Source of the DNA: Actinoplanes cyaneus
GTDB lineage: Bacteria; Actinomycetota; Actinomycetes; Mycobacteriales; Micromonosporaceae
Assembly (NCBI RefSeq): GCF_016862095.1
Contig: NZ_BOMH01000059.1
Location: 62,001-126,000, forward strand
Length of the DNA stretch: 64,000 nucleotides
Reading direction: 5' to 3'
This document shows, piece by piece, positions 7,094 to 15,937 of this stretch. Each line of letters begins with the position of its first letter. Within the stretch, counting starts at the first letter, position 1. A program made the translations under genes and the position numbers. The notes below the pieces were generated by a model, which worked only from the letters and a program-made list of their open reading frames with translations, did not search any database and was not told the origin of the DNA.

Positions 7094-9025
7094 CTAGTCG
7101 CGGCGCAGGACGATGACCAGGACGCGCAGGATCAGGACGACCGAGATGATCAGCAGGCCGTAACCGAGGATCGGGAACAGGCCGATGGTCGTCGTCACCC
7201 GCGGCCCGTCGCCACTGCCCAGCAGCATGGCCGCCATCACCCCGGCGGCCGCGCCGATGACCGTGAGCAGCGCCTGGTGGACCAGGCCGGTGACCAGGCG
7301 CCGGTCCTGGTCGTCGGAGAACAGGCGGACGTTGAGGCGCAGCCGCCCGTTCTCGGCCGCGTCGCCGAGGCGGTCCAGGCGGCGGGGCAGCCCGCGCATC
7401 ATCGGGAGCAGCGCGAGCAGTTCCTGCTCCAGCACGCGCGGCGCGAACGTCTCGGTGAGCCGCCGATGGCCGGAGTCGCGGGCGGCGGCCAGCAGGTCGA
7501 AGCCGGGGCGCAGCAGGCCGAGCGTGCCCTCGAGGGTGGCGAAGGCCCGGAAGACGGCGGCGACCGGGGCGGGCAGCCCCAGCCCGTACGAGGTGAAGGT
7601 CCGCAGCAGTGCGGAGACGGCGGCCACCCCGGCGCTGCTGCCCGGCGCGGCGTATCGGACCAGCAGCATGCCCAGCGCCCGCTGCAGGTCCCGCTCGTCG
7701 ACCTCGCCGCTGCGGTCGGACAGGTCGAGCAGCGCGTCACAGGCGCCGACCGCGTCACCCTGGCCGACCGCGGCGAGCAGGCGCCCGACCGCGGACCGGG
7801 TCACCGCGTCGAGGCGCCCGACCGAGCCGAGGTCGAGCATGCCGAGCGAGCCGTCCGTCGCGACCAGCAGGTTTCCCGGGTGCAGGTCGGCGTGGAAGAT
7901 GCCGTGCACCAGGACCTGGTCGAGCAGGCTGTCGAGCAGTCCGGCCGCGATCTCCTGGCGCCGCGCGTCACCGAGGCCGTCCAGGACCGGTGACGCCGCA
8001 CCGAGCGGGGTGCCGGCCAACCGCCGCATCACCAGGACCCGGTCGGTGCTGAGTTCCGCGTACGCGTAGGGGACCTCGACCCCGCGCCGCGGCGAGCTCG
8101 CCAGGGCCGCCGCCATCGTCTGCAGGTTGTCGCGTTCCACGGTGAAGTCGAGTTCCTCGCGCAGCGCGTCGGCGAAGCCGAGGGCGAGCGCACGCACCCC
8201 GAACGAGCGCCCCCACGACGTGCGCGCCTCCAGGACGTCCGCAAGCCGCAGCAGGATGTCCAGGTCCCGCTCGACGACCGTCGCGATGCCGGGCCGGCGC
8301 ACCTTGACCACGACAGGCGTGCCGTCGGTCAGGCGTGCGGCGTGGACCTGGGCCACCGACGCTGCCGCGAGGGGCTCGCGGTCGACCTCGGCGAAGGCCG
8401 ACGTGTCGAGGGTGAGCTCGGACCAGGGCACCGGCGCGGCCCGGTCCTGCAAGGCGGTCAGCTCCTCGACGAATTCGGCCGGCAGCAGGTCACGGCGGGT
8501 CGACAGCAGCTGCCCGACCTTGACGAACGTGACCCCGCCCTCGTCGAGCGCGTCCCGCAGGGACCGGGCCAGCCGCCGCCGGGCCGCCGCGGACGTCGGC
8601 CCCCGGCCCTGACCGCGCAGGAAACGGCCGAGGCCGTGGCGCAGCGCAATCCGGACGATCGCCGAGTACCGCCGGGCCCGGTCGACGCGCCGCCGCGTGC
8701 CGCGCCACGCCTCCACCGGCCCGGGCAGCGTCCCGGCCGGGAGCAGCACCTCCAGGACGACCACGACCACCATCGCGATCAGCGCGGAGACGCTGGCCGC
8801 GGCGAGGATCAGCAGCATGCCCTCGGCGGCGCTCACGCTCGCCGGGTCGGGCGGCGCCAGCGCGGCCAGCACCGGCGAGGTGACCACGGTCGCCAGGATC
8901 GCGGCGAGCAGCGTGCGCCCCGGGCCGACCCGCACCCCGAGCAGGCGCCGGATCACCGCGGCGAACGCCAGCACCGTGACGACCAGGAACGGGATGAACA
9001 GCAACACCGACAGTGCCTTGGTCAC
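7094..9025 (-). CDS. ABC1/UbiB (AarF) family atypical kinase, membrane-bound
   Basis: 643 residues. Three N-terminal hydrophobic segments (about 1-100) and two at the C-terminus (about 590-640) flank an ABC1 kinase-like domain. Diagnostic motifs are visible: [14 protein letters not shown] (the KxGQ region), an Ala-rich nucleotide loop [20 protein letters not shown] with the ATP-binding Lys, HADLHPGN for the catalytic loop and LDLGSVG for the metal-binding Asp loop. Family members are ATPases/kinases linked to quinone or lipid metabolism; the actinobacterial role is unsettled. The extra N-terminal membrane block is longer than in E. coli UbiB. It stands as a single gene, with the MerR gene 30 bases upstream on the same strand. 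Confidence 0.85.
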   Translation of the reverse strand: MTKALSVLLFIPFLVVTVLAFAAVIRRLLGVRVGPGRTLLAAILATVVTSPVLAALAPPDPASVSAAEGMLLILAAASVSALIAMVVVVVLEVLLPAGTLPGPVEAWRGTRRRVDRARRYSAIVRIALRHGLGRFLRGQGRGPTSAAARRRLARSLRDALDEGGVTFVKVGQLLSTRRDLLPAEFVEELTALQDRAAPVPWSELTLDTSAFAEVDREPLAAASVAQVHAARLTDGTPVVVKVRRPGIATVVERDLDILLRLADVLEARTSWGRSFGVRALALGFADALREELDFTVERDNLQTMAAALASSPRRGVEVPYAYAELSTDRVLVMRRLAGTPLGAASPVLDGLGDARRQEIAAGLLDSLLDQVLVHGIFHADLHPGNLLVATDGSLGMLDLGSVGRLDAVTRSAVGRLLAAVGQGDAVGACDALLDLSDRSGEVDERDLQRALGMLLVRYAAPGSSAGVAAVSALLRTFTSYGLGLPAPVAAVFRAFATLEGTLGLLRPGFDLLAAARDSGHRRLTETFAPRVLEQELLALLPMMRGLPRRLDRLGDAAENGRLRLNVRLFSDDQDRRLVTGLVHQALLTVIGAAAGVMAAMLLGSGDGPRVTTTIGLFPILGYGLLIISVVLILRVLVIVLRRD

Positions 9026-9055
9026 GCAAGGACCATATCGGCCAGGACAAATGCG

Positions 9056-9424
9056 TTACGAGGGCCGGATGGTGGACGCCAGTTGATCGCGCAGCGCGCT
9101 CAATCGGGCGATCTCCGCATCCATGGCGGCGATCCGGTCGGTGACCACGTCCGGTGGCCGGGTGCAGGCGCCGGCACCGCCGTACGGCGGAAGCTGGTCC
9201 TGTCTGAGGACGTCGAGACGGTCGGCGCAGGCCCGGACGTCGGCGATCGTCAGGCCCAAACTGAGCAGTTGACGGATCAACCGCACGCGCTCCACCTCGC
9301 GGGGACCGTAGACGCGCTGGCCCGTGGCGGTGCGCCGGGGCGGTGGGAGCAGGCCGTTCTCCTCATAGAAGCGCAGTGCCCGTGGCGTGGCGCCGGCCGC
9401 TGCCGCCGCATCCCCGATCCGCAT
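9056..9424 (-). CDS. MerR-family transcriptional regulator
   Basis: 122 residues. The N-terminus MRIGDAAAAAGATPRALRFY.EENGLL.P is a MerR winged helix-turn-helix; a long helix follows and ends at residue 122. A single Cys-containing loop (GGAGACTRPP) and another Cys (RACADRL) lie in the dimerisation helix region, but there is no clear metal-binding tail. It follows the oxidoreductase gene after 9 bases on the same strand, so both are probably one transcript and the regulator likely controls this pair. The signal sensed is unknown; related MerR-oxidoreductase pairs respond to oxidants or electrophiles. Confidence 0.85.
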   Translation of the reverse strand: MRIGDAAAAAGATPRALRFYEENGLLPPPRRTATGQRVYGPREVERVRLIRQLLSLGLTIADVRACADRLDVLRQDQLPPYGGAGACTRPPDVVTDRIAAMDAEIARLSALRDQLASTIRPS

Positions 9425-9433
9425 GCGCGCCCC

Positions 9434-10387
9434 CTATGCGAGCCTGACGACCACCGTGCCCAGGTGGCGTCCCCGCCACACGTCCCGCAACGCCTGCGGC
9501 GCCTGCTCGATGCCGTCGACGAGGACATGCGGGAACTCGATTCTGCCAGCGCGCAGCCAGGCCGCGTAGCGCGCGTCCCATTCGGCGCTGATCTCCGGGT
9601 TCCCGCCGACGTGGCCGGTCATCGTGATCTGTTTCAGGATCAGCTGGTACGTGTCGATCTCGACCGGGCCGGTGGTGCCGGTGCCGTGCGCGCCGAGCTG
9701 GCCGGCGAGCGAGCCGATCAGCGCCACCCGGGCCCGTCGGTTCGCGGCGCCGAGCGCGGCCCGCAGGTCGTCGCCGCCTACGGTGTCGAAGATGACGTCG
9801 ACGCCGTCCGGGGCGGCCTTCGCCAGCTGGTCGCCGATCGGGCGGGTGACGACCGCGTCGTAGCCGAGCGCGAGCATCCGGTCGGCCTTGCCCGCGGAGC
9901 CGGTGCTGCCGACCACCCGCCCGGCGCCGAGGAGCCGGGCGATCTGGCCGGCCATCGTGCCGACCGAGCCGGCGCCGCCGGTGACGAGCACGGTGTCACC
10001 CGGGGCGATCGTCACCGCGCGGGTCAGCGCGCCGTAGGCGGCGGCGCCGTTCGCGAAGTGGGCGACCGGGTCGGGCAACGTCTCGTCGACCGGATCGGTC
10101 TCGGCCAGCGGGACGGTCGCGTACTCCCGCCAGCCGCGCAGGTGCCGGACCAGTCTCCCGGTGCCCGGGCCGTCCACGATCTCGCCGATCGCCGGGCCGG
10201 ACGGGACGTCGCCGGTCCGCAGCGCCGGCATCGGCGCGCCCGGCACGCCACCGGCGAGCAGGGTTCGCAGCGCCGCGACCACGGTGAAGTACCGGTTGCG
10301 GACGAGCACCTCGCCCGGCCCGGGCACCGGCATCGGCGTCTCGGCGACGATCAGTTCGGTCGGGGATGCCACCCGGATCTCGCGCAT
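9434..10387 (-). CDS. MDR-superfamily NADPH:quinone/enone oxidoreductase
   Basis: 317 residues from ATG 10387, which has a GGAGG site just upstream on the minus strand; the open frame extends further up to 10576 but without a ribosome site. The N-terminal GroES-like part (ends before residue about 115) lacks zinc ligands. The Rossmann part has VTGGAGSVGTMAGQIARLLGA, the AxGxxG-type NADPH motif, and VIFDTVGG. This is the leukotriene B4 dehydrogenase/curcumin reductase-like group that reduces alpha,beta-unsaturated carbonyls. It is co-transcribed with the MerR regulator 9 bases downstream, so induction by electrophilic stress is plausible (inference). Confidence 0.85.
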   Translation of the reverse strand: MREIRVASPTELIVAETPMPVPGPGEVLVRNRYFTVVAALRTLLAGGVPGAPMPALRTGDVPSGPAIGEIVDGPGTGRLVRHLRGWREYATVPLAETDPVDETLPDPVAHFANGAAAYGALTRAVTIAPGDTVLVTGGAGSVGTMAGQIARLLGAGRVVGSTGSAGKADRMLALGYDAVVTRPIGDQLAKAAPDGVDVIFDTVGGDDLRAALGAANRRARVALIGSLAGQLGAHGTGTTGPVEIDTYQLILKQITMTGHVGGNPEISAEWDARYAAWLRAGRIEFPHVLVDGIEQAPQALRDVWRGRHLGTVVVRLA

Positions 10388-10538
10388 GAAAGGTTCCTCC
10401 GGCGTTCGCTGTCTGCGGGGCGCCGACGCTAACCCCTGCCCCGCACGTGAGAGGCAAGCCCGCCGGCTGGACGCCGCGCAGGATGACGAGGTGCGCGACG
10501 CTCCAGCCCGGTCGCCGATGGGTTGTACAACTGTCGGC

Positions 10539-11009
10539 GTGGCCGGAACCTTGCGCGTGCTGTTGTTCAGATCCACCGAGCAGGAGATCCCCGGAGCGGT
10601 GCCCCTGGCAGCGGGGAGTGGCCTGGCCCTGCTCCCGTTGACCGGCGAACTCGGAGATGACGAACGGGTGGCGGGCTTCTACGACCTGACCACCGGGATC
10701 GCGGAACGGGCGCGCGAGTTGTCCCGGCGCGGGACGGTGGCCTACCTGCACTCGGAGTTCTTCGGCGGTGGCGGTTTCCACGCGGCGATCGCCTGGCGGG
10801 ACGGCGAGGTCGCGTGGGGCCCGCGGTTCACCGCGAACATGCCGGGCGAGGGCGACAAGCACTACGTGGTCGTGGACCACCGCGACGGCATGGCCGCGAA
10901 CGCGCTGCTGCGATGGCTGGGCGTGCGCCGCGGCGACGCGATCGACGAGTATGCCGCGGCGGGCCTGAATCGTCATCGCCACAGCGAACAGTGGGCCGAG
11001 GGGGAGTGA
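10539..11009 (+). CDS. Hypothetical protein (about 156 aa)
   Basis: The C-terminal 150 residues look like a real soluble protein (LRVLLFRSTEQEIPG... ending HRHSEQWAEGE), with a Gly-rich FFGGGGFHAAIAW segment and VVVDHRDGMAANALLRWLG. Start is uncertain: GTG 10539 is chosen; ATG 10518 is an alternative and no strong ribosome site precedes either. It is divergent from the oxidoreductase and convergent with the phosphoesterase gene. No family recognised. A Trp/Gly-rich strand pattern suggests an alpha/beta fold. Confidence 0.55.
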   Translation: MAGTLRVLLFRSTEQEIPGAVPLAAGSGLALLPLTGELGDDERVAGFYDLTTGIAERARELSRRGTVAYLHSEFFGGGGFHAAIAWRDGEVAWGPRFTANMPGEGDKHYVVVDHRDGMAANALLRWLGVRRGDAIDEYAAAGLNRHRHSEQWAEGE

Positions 11010-11010
11010 G

Positions 11011-11056
11011 GGCCGGGGGCGGCCGCGCCGTGCGCCGGCGGGCCGCCCCGGTGGCC
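11011..11056. terminator. Bidirectional hairpin terminator between convergent genes
   Basis: GGGGCGGCC at 11016-11024 pairs with GGCCGCCCC at 11041-11049, and an outer GGCC (11011-11014) can pair with GGCC at 11053-11056. It lies exactly in the 50-base gap between two convergent genes. No T-run, which is normal for high-GC actinomycetes. Confidence 0.6.
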
Positions 11057-11059
11057 GGC

Positions 11060-12847
11060 CTAGCGGAAGTGGCCGGCCGGGAGGAACTGCTCGGGGCGCA
11101 GCGCGCGCGCAGTGATCCGGGTGTCACCGATCCAGCCGTAGAAACTCTGGTCGTACCGCAGGTCGAACGACGTGCCGCCGAGCGTGAACGGCCGGCCGGT
11201 CGTGGCGACTCCGTGTGACGGCTGGGTGGGATTCCGGGCGATCTTCGAGCCGTTGACCCACACGACGCTGCGCTTGCCGTCGTTGACGACCGCCACGTGG
11301 TGCCAGACCCCGACCGGAAGCGCGTGGCTCCACGACGTCGGGTTGTGGTCACCGTCGGCGGTGTAGAGCACGTACTGGAGGAACCTTTCCGGCGACAGGT
11401 TCAGGCTGCATGTCGGCTCCAGGTCGGACCAGCCGCTGTGCTTGCCGGCGTCGCCGCTGCGCCCCTCCCAGCTGAAGATGCCCATCCAGTCGTGCTTGCC
11501 CTCGAACGGCTCGGGCAGCTTGATGAACGTCTCGAACGTGTAGCCGTCGAGGAAGGTCATGCTGTTCAGCGGGGCGTTCGCGGCGGTCTGCAGCAGCGCG
11601 CCGCGGCCGGAACCGCCGTCGAAGCGGACACTGGAGTGAGCAGGCGCGCCGGCATGGTGCTCGGTGGAGACGGTGAGGCGATCGTTCGCGGTCAGACGCC
11701 GTACCGTCAGGTCGTTGCCCCTGCCGGAAAGGTCCTTCACCTTCTCGACGTCGCCCTCGAAGCGCCAGTAGGCGGCCGTGTGCCGGTCGACGACCTGGGC
11801 GGCCGGGCGCGGCGCGGGCAGCACCGGCGGCGCGAAGCCGGCGAAGCGCGACGTGAAGTCGATGGCCAGGCTGAACCGGTCGACGTCGCTGGTCAGCTCG
11901 ATCGTCTCGGCCTCCAGCGGGGTCCGCTTCCCGGCGTCGCGGTTGAGGAACCACGGCGCGAACGTCTCCACGTCGATGCGCCCGCGCACCAGGTCGAAGT
12001 GGTAGAGCCGGATCATCCCGGCGCCGCCGTAGTACCGGTCCTGGTAGTTGGTGATGTGGACGTGCACGTCGTGACCGGCGGCGTTCTTCAGCACGGTCCG
12101 CCCGGGCGGCCAGTAGTGACCGTTGAGGGTCAGGAAGATCTGGTCGTTGTCCTTGATCAGCTTGTCCCACATCCGCTGACCGTTTCCGGACAGGTACGCC
12201 TGACCGGCGTCATCGGCGTACGCCAGGTCGTGGGTCGTCACGATCGCCGGCAGCGTCGGGTTCTGCTTCAGGACCGTCCGGGCCCACGCGATTCCCGCGT
12301 CCGAAATGCGCCAGTCGAGCGCCAGGATCAGCCACTCCCGGCCGGCCGCCGCGATCCGGTGGGCGCTGTTGTAGCCGTCCGCCGACGATCCGAGGAAGGT
12401 CGCCGAGCGCCGGAAACGATCAGGACCGAAGACTTTGCGGTACGGCGTGTCGCCGCGCTGGTCGTCGGTGCCGGAGCTGACGTCGTGATTGCCGGCGAGC
12501 ACGCTGTACGGAAGACGCCCGTCGATGGCCTTGAACGTCGTCCCGGCCAGGCTGATCTCCTGCTCGGTGCCGTGCTCGGTGACGTCGCCCAGGTGGGTGA
12601 GGAAGGCGACGTTGTCCTCGGCGCGCTGCTCCAGCAGGTACTTGAAGGTTGCCCGCAGCGGCGCCGGGTCGGCGCTGTCCGCGTCGAACAGGTACTGCGT
12701 GTCGGGCAGGACGGCGAGCGCGAACCGCGGGTCGTGCGTGTCGAACTTCGCTGACGAGGCCGTGGCCGGCTCGGCGCCCAGGACGGTCGCGGCGAGCGGG
12801 ACAGCGGGGGCGGCTACCGCCGCGCGGAGGAGATTCCTTCGTTCCAC
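11060..12847 (-). CDS. Secreted calcineurin-like metallophosphoesterase with C-terminal LamG (concanavalin-like) domain
   Basis: 595 residues. The N-terminus MERRNLLRAAVAAP is Tat-like (RRNLL), with a cleavage region near ATA/S. The phosphoesterase domain (about 40-310) has VLPDTQY, HLGDVTEHG, LAGNHD, TTHD and LNGHYW, which correspond to the metal-binding motifs of the superfamily. Residues about 370-590 form a LamG/laminin-type jellyroll (YWRFEGD, FETFIKLPE, WHHVAVVND, YGWIGDTRI), a common carbohydrate-binding add-on. Probably an extracellular phosphatase or phosphodiesterase bound to a polymer. It sits upstream of a run of secreted hydrolases on the same strand, 69 bases from the esterase gene. 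Confidence 0.85.
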   Translation of the reverse strand: MERRNLLRAAVAAPAVPLAATVLGAEPATASSAKFDTHDPRFALAVLPDTQYLFDADSADPAPLRATFKYLLEQRAEDNVAFLTHLGDVTEHGTEQEISLAGTTFKAIDGRLPYSVLAGNHDVSSGTDDQRGDTPYRKVFGPDRFRRSATFLGSSADGYNSAHRIAAAGREWLILALDWRISDAGIAWARTVLKQNPTLPAIVTTHDLAYADDAGQAYLSGNGQRMWDKLIKDNDQIFLTLNGHYWPPGRTVLKNAAGHDVHVHITNYQDRYYGGAGMIRLYHFDLVRGRIDVETFAPWFLNRDAGKRTPLEAETIELTSDVDRFSLAIDFTSRFAGFAPPVLPAPRPAAQVVDRHTAAYWRFEGDVEKVKDLSGRGNDLTVRRLTANDRLTVSTEHHAGAPAHSSVRFDGGSGRGALLQTAANAPLNSMTFLDGYTFETFIKLPEPFEGKHDWMGIFSWEGRSGDAGKHSGWSDLEPTCSLNLSPERFLQYVLYTADGDHNPTSWSHALPVGVWHHVAVVNDGKRSVVWVNGSKIARNPTQPSHGVATTGRPFTLGGTSFDLRYDQSFYGWIGDTRITARALRPEQFLPAGHFR

Positions 12848-12916
12848 GAGGAATGAATCTTTCTTGCGTACGGCAACGGCGGGCGGCCGTGAAGGGAAGC
12901 GGCCGCCCGCCGTGGG

Positions 12917-14110
12917 TTAACACTGGCCGTCGGCGACCACGTAATGGTTCGGTCCGGTCTGCCGCAGGGTGTGGGTGGTGAACGTGTTCCACAGCCCCAT
13001 CGCCTGGTCGGAGCCGTTGGCGTAGGTGTTGCCGCCCGACTGGTGGGCGCGTCCGGCGGTGGTGTGCGCGTAGTTGCTGGCCGTGAAGCAGGGCTGCGCG
13101 GTGGGTGAGACCGACGGCGTGGGGCTGGTGCTCGGCGGCGTCGTCCCGCCTCCACCGGTCAGACCCCAGGACCGCGCGATGTAGTACGACGAGCAGATCG
13201 AGTTGAGGTAGTACGTGCCGGTCGTCCCGCACTGGTTCTCCGCGCTGCCGGGCGCGACCGGTGTCCCGTGGGCGATGCCCTGGACCTTGTAGAGCGTCAC
13301 CGCGCTGCCGTAGTGCTCCACGGTCGTCGAGCCGGGCAGCGCCTCCGTCGAGGTCGGGGTCTGCGCGACGCCGTGCACGTTCGTCCACTGGTCACGCAGC
13401 TCGGTGGCGTTCGCCGGGACGACGGTGGTGTCCGCGGTGCCGTACCAGATGCCGACCTTCGGCCACGGCCCGGCGTAACCGGGATTCGCGTTGCGGACCA
13501 GGGTTCCCCACTGCGCGGGGGTCTTGCTCTGCGCCTGGTACTGGCAGACGGTGCCGCAGTTGTAGGGCAGCCCGGCGACGACGGCGCCACCGGCGAAGAC
13601 ATCGGGATAGGCGGAAAGCATCACCGCCGTCATCGCGCCACCGGCGGAAAGTCCCGTCACGTAGACGCGGGCGGGATCCGATCCGTACGCGGAGACGGCT
13701 TTGTCCACCATCTGCTTGATCGACAGCGCCTCACCCTGGCCGCGGGCGATGTCCCCGGCCGTGAACCAGTTGAAGCAGGAGAGGGCGTTGTTGCCGCTGG
13801 TCTGCTCGGGGAAGACAACTGCCGCCCTATAGAGGTCGGCGTACTTGGGCCAGCCGGAGTGCGAGTAGTAGTCGGAGGCGCTCTGCGTGCAGCCGTGCAG
13901 CGCCACGACCAGCGGACGGCCGGCGGGCAGGCCGTCCGGGACGTAGGCGTACATCTTCAGCGCGCCGGGGTTGCTGCCGAAGGAGCCGACCGGGGTGAGC
14001 GTGGCGGCGGCGTTCGCGGGGGTGAACGTGGTGACGGCGAGGGCGGCGGCGAGCAACGCGACAAGGAGTATCGCGGCTGAGCGGGCCGGCCAGAGTCGGC
14101 GGGGAGTCAT
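12917..14110 (-). CDS. Secreted PHB-depolymerase/feruloyl-esterase-type hydrolase
   Basis: 397 residues with a signal peptide (about 1-35). The alpha/beta-hydrolase core shows the oxyanion segment VALHGCTQSA, the lipase box GLSAGG with the nucleophile Ser, and a late His in GIAHGTPV. This is the type-1 short-chain PHA depolymerase family (Esterase_PHB), which also holds acetylxylan and feruloyl esterases. A Thr/Pro linker precedes a C-terminal domain of about 55 residues with two Cys (CFTASNY ... VADGQC) that is typical of secreted members. The neighbouring GH43 gene on the same strand favours a plant polysaccharide ester substrate, but polyhydroxybutyrate cannot be excluded. Confidence 0.85.
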   Translation of the reverse strand: MTPRRLWPARSAAILLVALLAAALAVTTFTPANAAATLTPVGSFGSNPGALKMYAYVPDGLPAGRPLVVALHGCTQSASDYYSHSGWPKYADLYRAAVVFPEQTSGNNALSCFNWFTAGDIARGQGEALSIKQMVDKAVSAYGSDPARVYVTGLSAGGAMTAVMLSAYPDVFAGGAVVAGLPYNCGTVCQYQAQSKTPAQWGTLVRNANPGYAGPWPKVGIWYGTADTTVVPANATELRDQWTNVHGVAQTPTSTEALPGSTTVEHYGSAVTLYKVQGIAHGTPVAPGSAENQCGTTGTYYLNSICSSYYIARSWGLTGGGGTTPPSTSPTPSVSPTAQPCFTASNYAHTTAGRAHQSGGNTYANGSDQAMGLWNTFTTHTLRQTGPNHYVVADGQC

Positions 14111-14158
14111 GTCGCGGACGTTACGGAACGATGAACTCCCAGCCCATGTGCCCGGACT

Positions 14159-15613
14159 CTACAACGGTCCATCGCTGGATGTGGATCCGTGGTACGTGAA
14201 CGCGGTGACGCCCAGCTCGCCGCTGTCCGCCCGGACGCCGATCATGCGACCGGTGAAGCCGCCCGCGACCTCGGTCGACAGGTAACGGCCGTCCATGCGG
14301 CCCAGCTCCACCCCGCCGACGACGACGGCGACGAGCTGGTCCGGGCCGGTGAAGGTGCTTTCCGTCGTCGCGCGCAACTCGACGTGCACGCTGCCGGGAT
14401 CGGCCACATCGGCCCGGCCCAGAGTGCTGACCAGGTCGCCGATCTGCGCGACGGCCCGTACCCCCGAGCCGTTGACCTCGATCGTCAGCCGGTGCCGCGG
14501 GTCGATGCGGATCTCGAGACCGCCGGTGCCGTGCCGGGCGTCGATGGTCGCGGTGACGCGCACGTCGTGGTGCTGATGGCGCCGGCCGGTGAAGGCGGGA
14601 CCGGCCAGGCACCACCCCTGCGCGGTACGGCGGAGCACCTCCCCGGCGAAGCGGCTCGCGCCCGCCCAGGACGGCGGCAGCGTGTCCCCGAGCTCGTCGA
14701 TCGTCACCGCCGCGGCGCCGGTCGGTTCGATCGGGGTGGTCAGTTCCGGCCATCCACCGGCCCACGCGACGTTGCTCGCGAACGTCTCCCGGCCGAGCAC
14801 GTGCCACTCGGGCGTCGCGCCGCGCGGCCGTGTCCCGTGGTAGACGATCGCCCAGCTGCCGTCCGGGCGCCGGACGAGGTCGGCGTGGCCGGTGCTCTGC
14901 GCGGCGCGGTCCGTCCCGCGTGCCGTGAGCAGCGGATTGTCCGGGCACGGTGTGAACGGCCCGCTCGGCGACGGGCCGCGCGCGATCGTCACGGCGTGGC
15001 CGCGCTCGGTGCCGCCCTCCGCGATCAGCAGGTACCAGAAGTCGCCGATCCGGTACAGGTGCGGAGCTTCGGGCCACTTCCCGCCGGTTCCGCTCCAGAG
15101 TTCGGTCTGACCGGAAAGGATCGCACCGGTCGACGGATCGATCACCTGCTGCACGATGCGGGACGTTCCGCCCTCGACCCACCCGGAGAAGGTGAGATAG
15201 CAGGTCCCGTCCGCATCCCAGGCCAGATCGGGGTCGATTCCCTTCACCTCCGGCAGCCGTACGGGGTCGGCCCATTCCCCGGCCGGATCATCGGTCCAGG
15301 TCAGAATCTGCCCCTGCCGGTCCGACCAGTTCGTGGTGATCATCCAGAAGCGCCCGTCGTGGTGCCGCAGGGTCGGCGCGTAGATCCCGCCCGACGGGGC
15401 CGAGCCCTTGACGTCGAGCTGGGACGGCCGGGCGAGCACGTTCCCGGCCTGCTCCCAAGTGATCAGGTCGTCCGAGCGGAACAGCGGGACGCCGGGCGCG
15501 TATTCGAAACTCGAGCACACCATCCAGTACGTGTCGCCGACACGGCACACGCTCGGATCGGGATGGAAGCCGGGCAGAATCGGTCGCGTCGCGGGGACGA
15601 ACTCGGAGTTCAT
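14159..15613 (-). CDS. Glycoside hydrolase family 43 (beta-xylosidase/arabinofuranosidase type)
   Basis: 484 residues from ATG 15613, which has AAGGTGG upstream; the longer open frame to 15790 has no support. The N-terminus PILPGFHPDPSVCRVGDTYWM carries the catalytic-base Asp of the five-bladed propeller; EAPHLYR fits the general-acid Glu region. The C-terminal about 190 residues resemble the beta-sandwich found in two-domain GH43 xylosidases. No signal peptide is visible, so it probably acts on oligosaccharides in the cytosol, unlike its secreted neighbour. No sugar transporter or regulator is adjacent. Confidence 0.85.
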   Translation of the reverse strand: MNSEFVPATRPILPGFHPDPSVCRVGDTYWMVCSSFEYAPGVPLFRSDDLITWEQAGNVLARPSQLDVKGSAPSGGIYAPTLRHHDGRFWMITTNWSDRQGQILTWTDDPAGEWADPVRLPEVKGIDPDLAWDADGTCYLTFSGWVEGGTSRIVQQVIDPSTGAILSGQTELWSGTGGKWPEAPHLYRIGDFWYLLIAEGGTERGHAVTIARGPSPSGPFTPCPDNPLLTARGTDRAAQSTGHADLVRRPDGSWAIVYHGTRPRGATPEWHVLGRETFASNVAWAGGWPELTTPIEPTGAAAVTIDELGDTLPPSWAGASRFAGEVLRRTAQGWCLAGPAFTGRRHQHHDVRVTATIDARHGTGGLEIRIDPRHRLTIEVNGSGVRAVAQIGDLVSTLGRADVADPGSVHVELRATTESTFTGPDQLVAVVVGGVELGRMDGRYLSTEVAGGFTGRMIGVRADSGELGVTAFTYHGSTSSDGPL

Positions 15614-15937
15614 CGATCCACCTTCGCAGGAAATCACCGTGGCGGCGCGCCGTTCCGACGGCCGTCCGGCCCGAACGCGACCCCGTTGGACCCGCGTAGC
15701 GACCCAAAGCCGGTCACCCTTCGCACCGCACCTCCCGCAGCGGCGCGAAGTCGTTCCTTCCGACCACGGCAGCTTCCGAGGCCTGTCCATGGCAGCTTCC
15801 GAGGCGGCGCGAAGCCGGTCGGTCCGCGTAGAGGAGATCCTGCGGCGCGGTTGCTGAGGCCCGCCGGCAGCACATTTCTTGCGGCGGCGTGGGTCGACCG
15901 GGCGGCGCAGAAAACCTCCGCCGTGGCGAGACGTGAA
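15614..15937. other. Gene-free gap with short direct repeats
   Basis: No gene is supported. GGCAGCTTCCGAGGC occurs at 15768-15782 and 15791-15805 (23-base period), and CGGCGCGAAG occurs at 15741-15750 and 15805-15814. The GH43 ribosome site lies at the left edge. No convincing promoter. Confidence 0.5.
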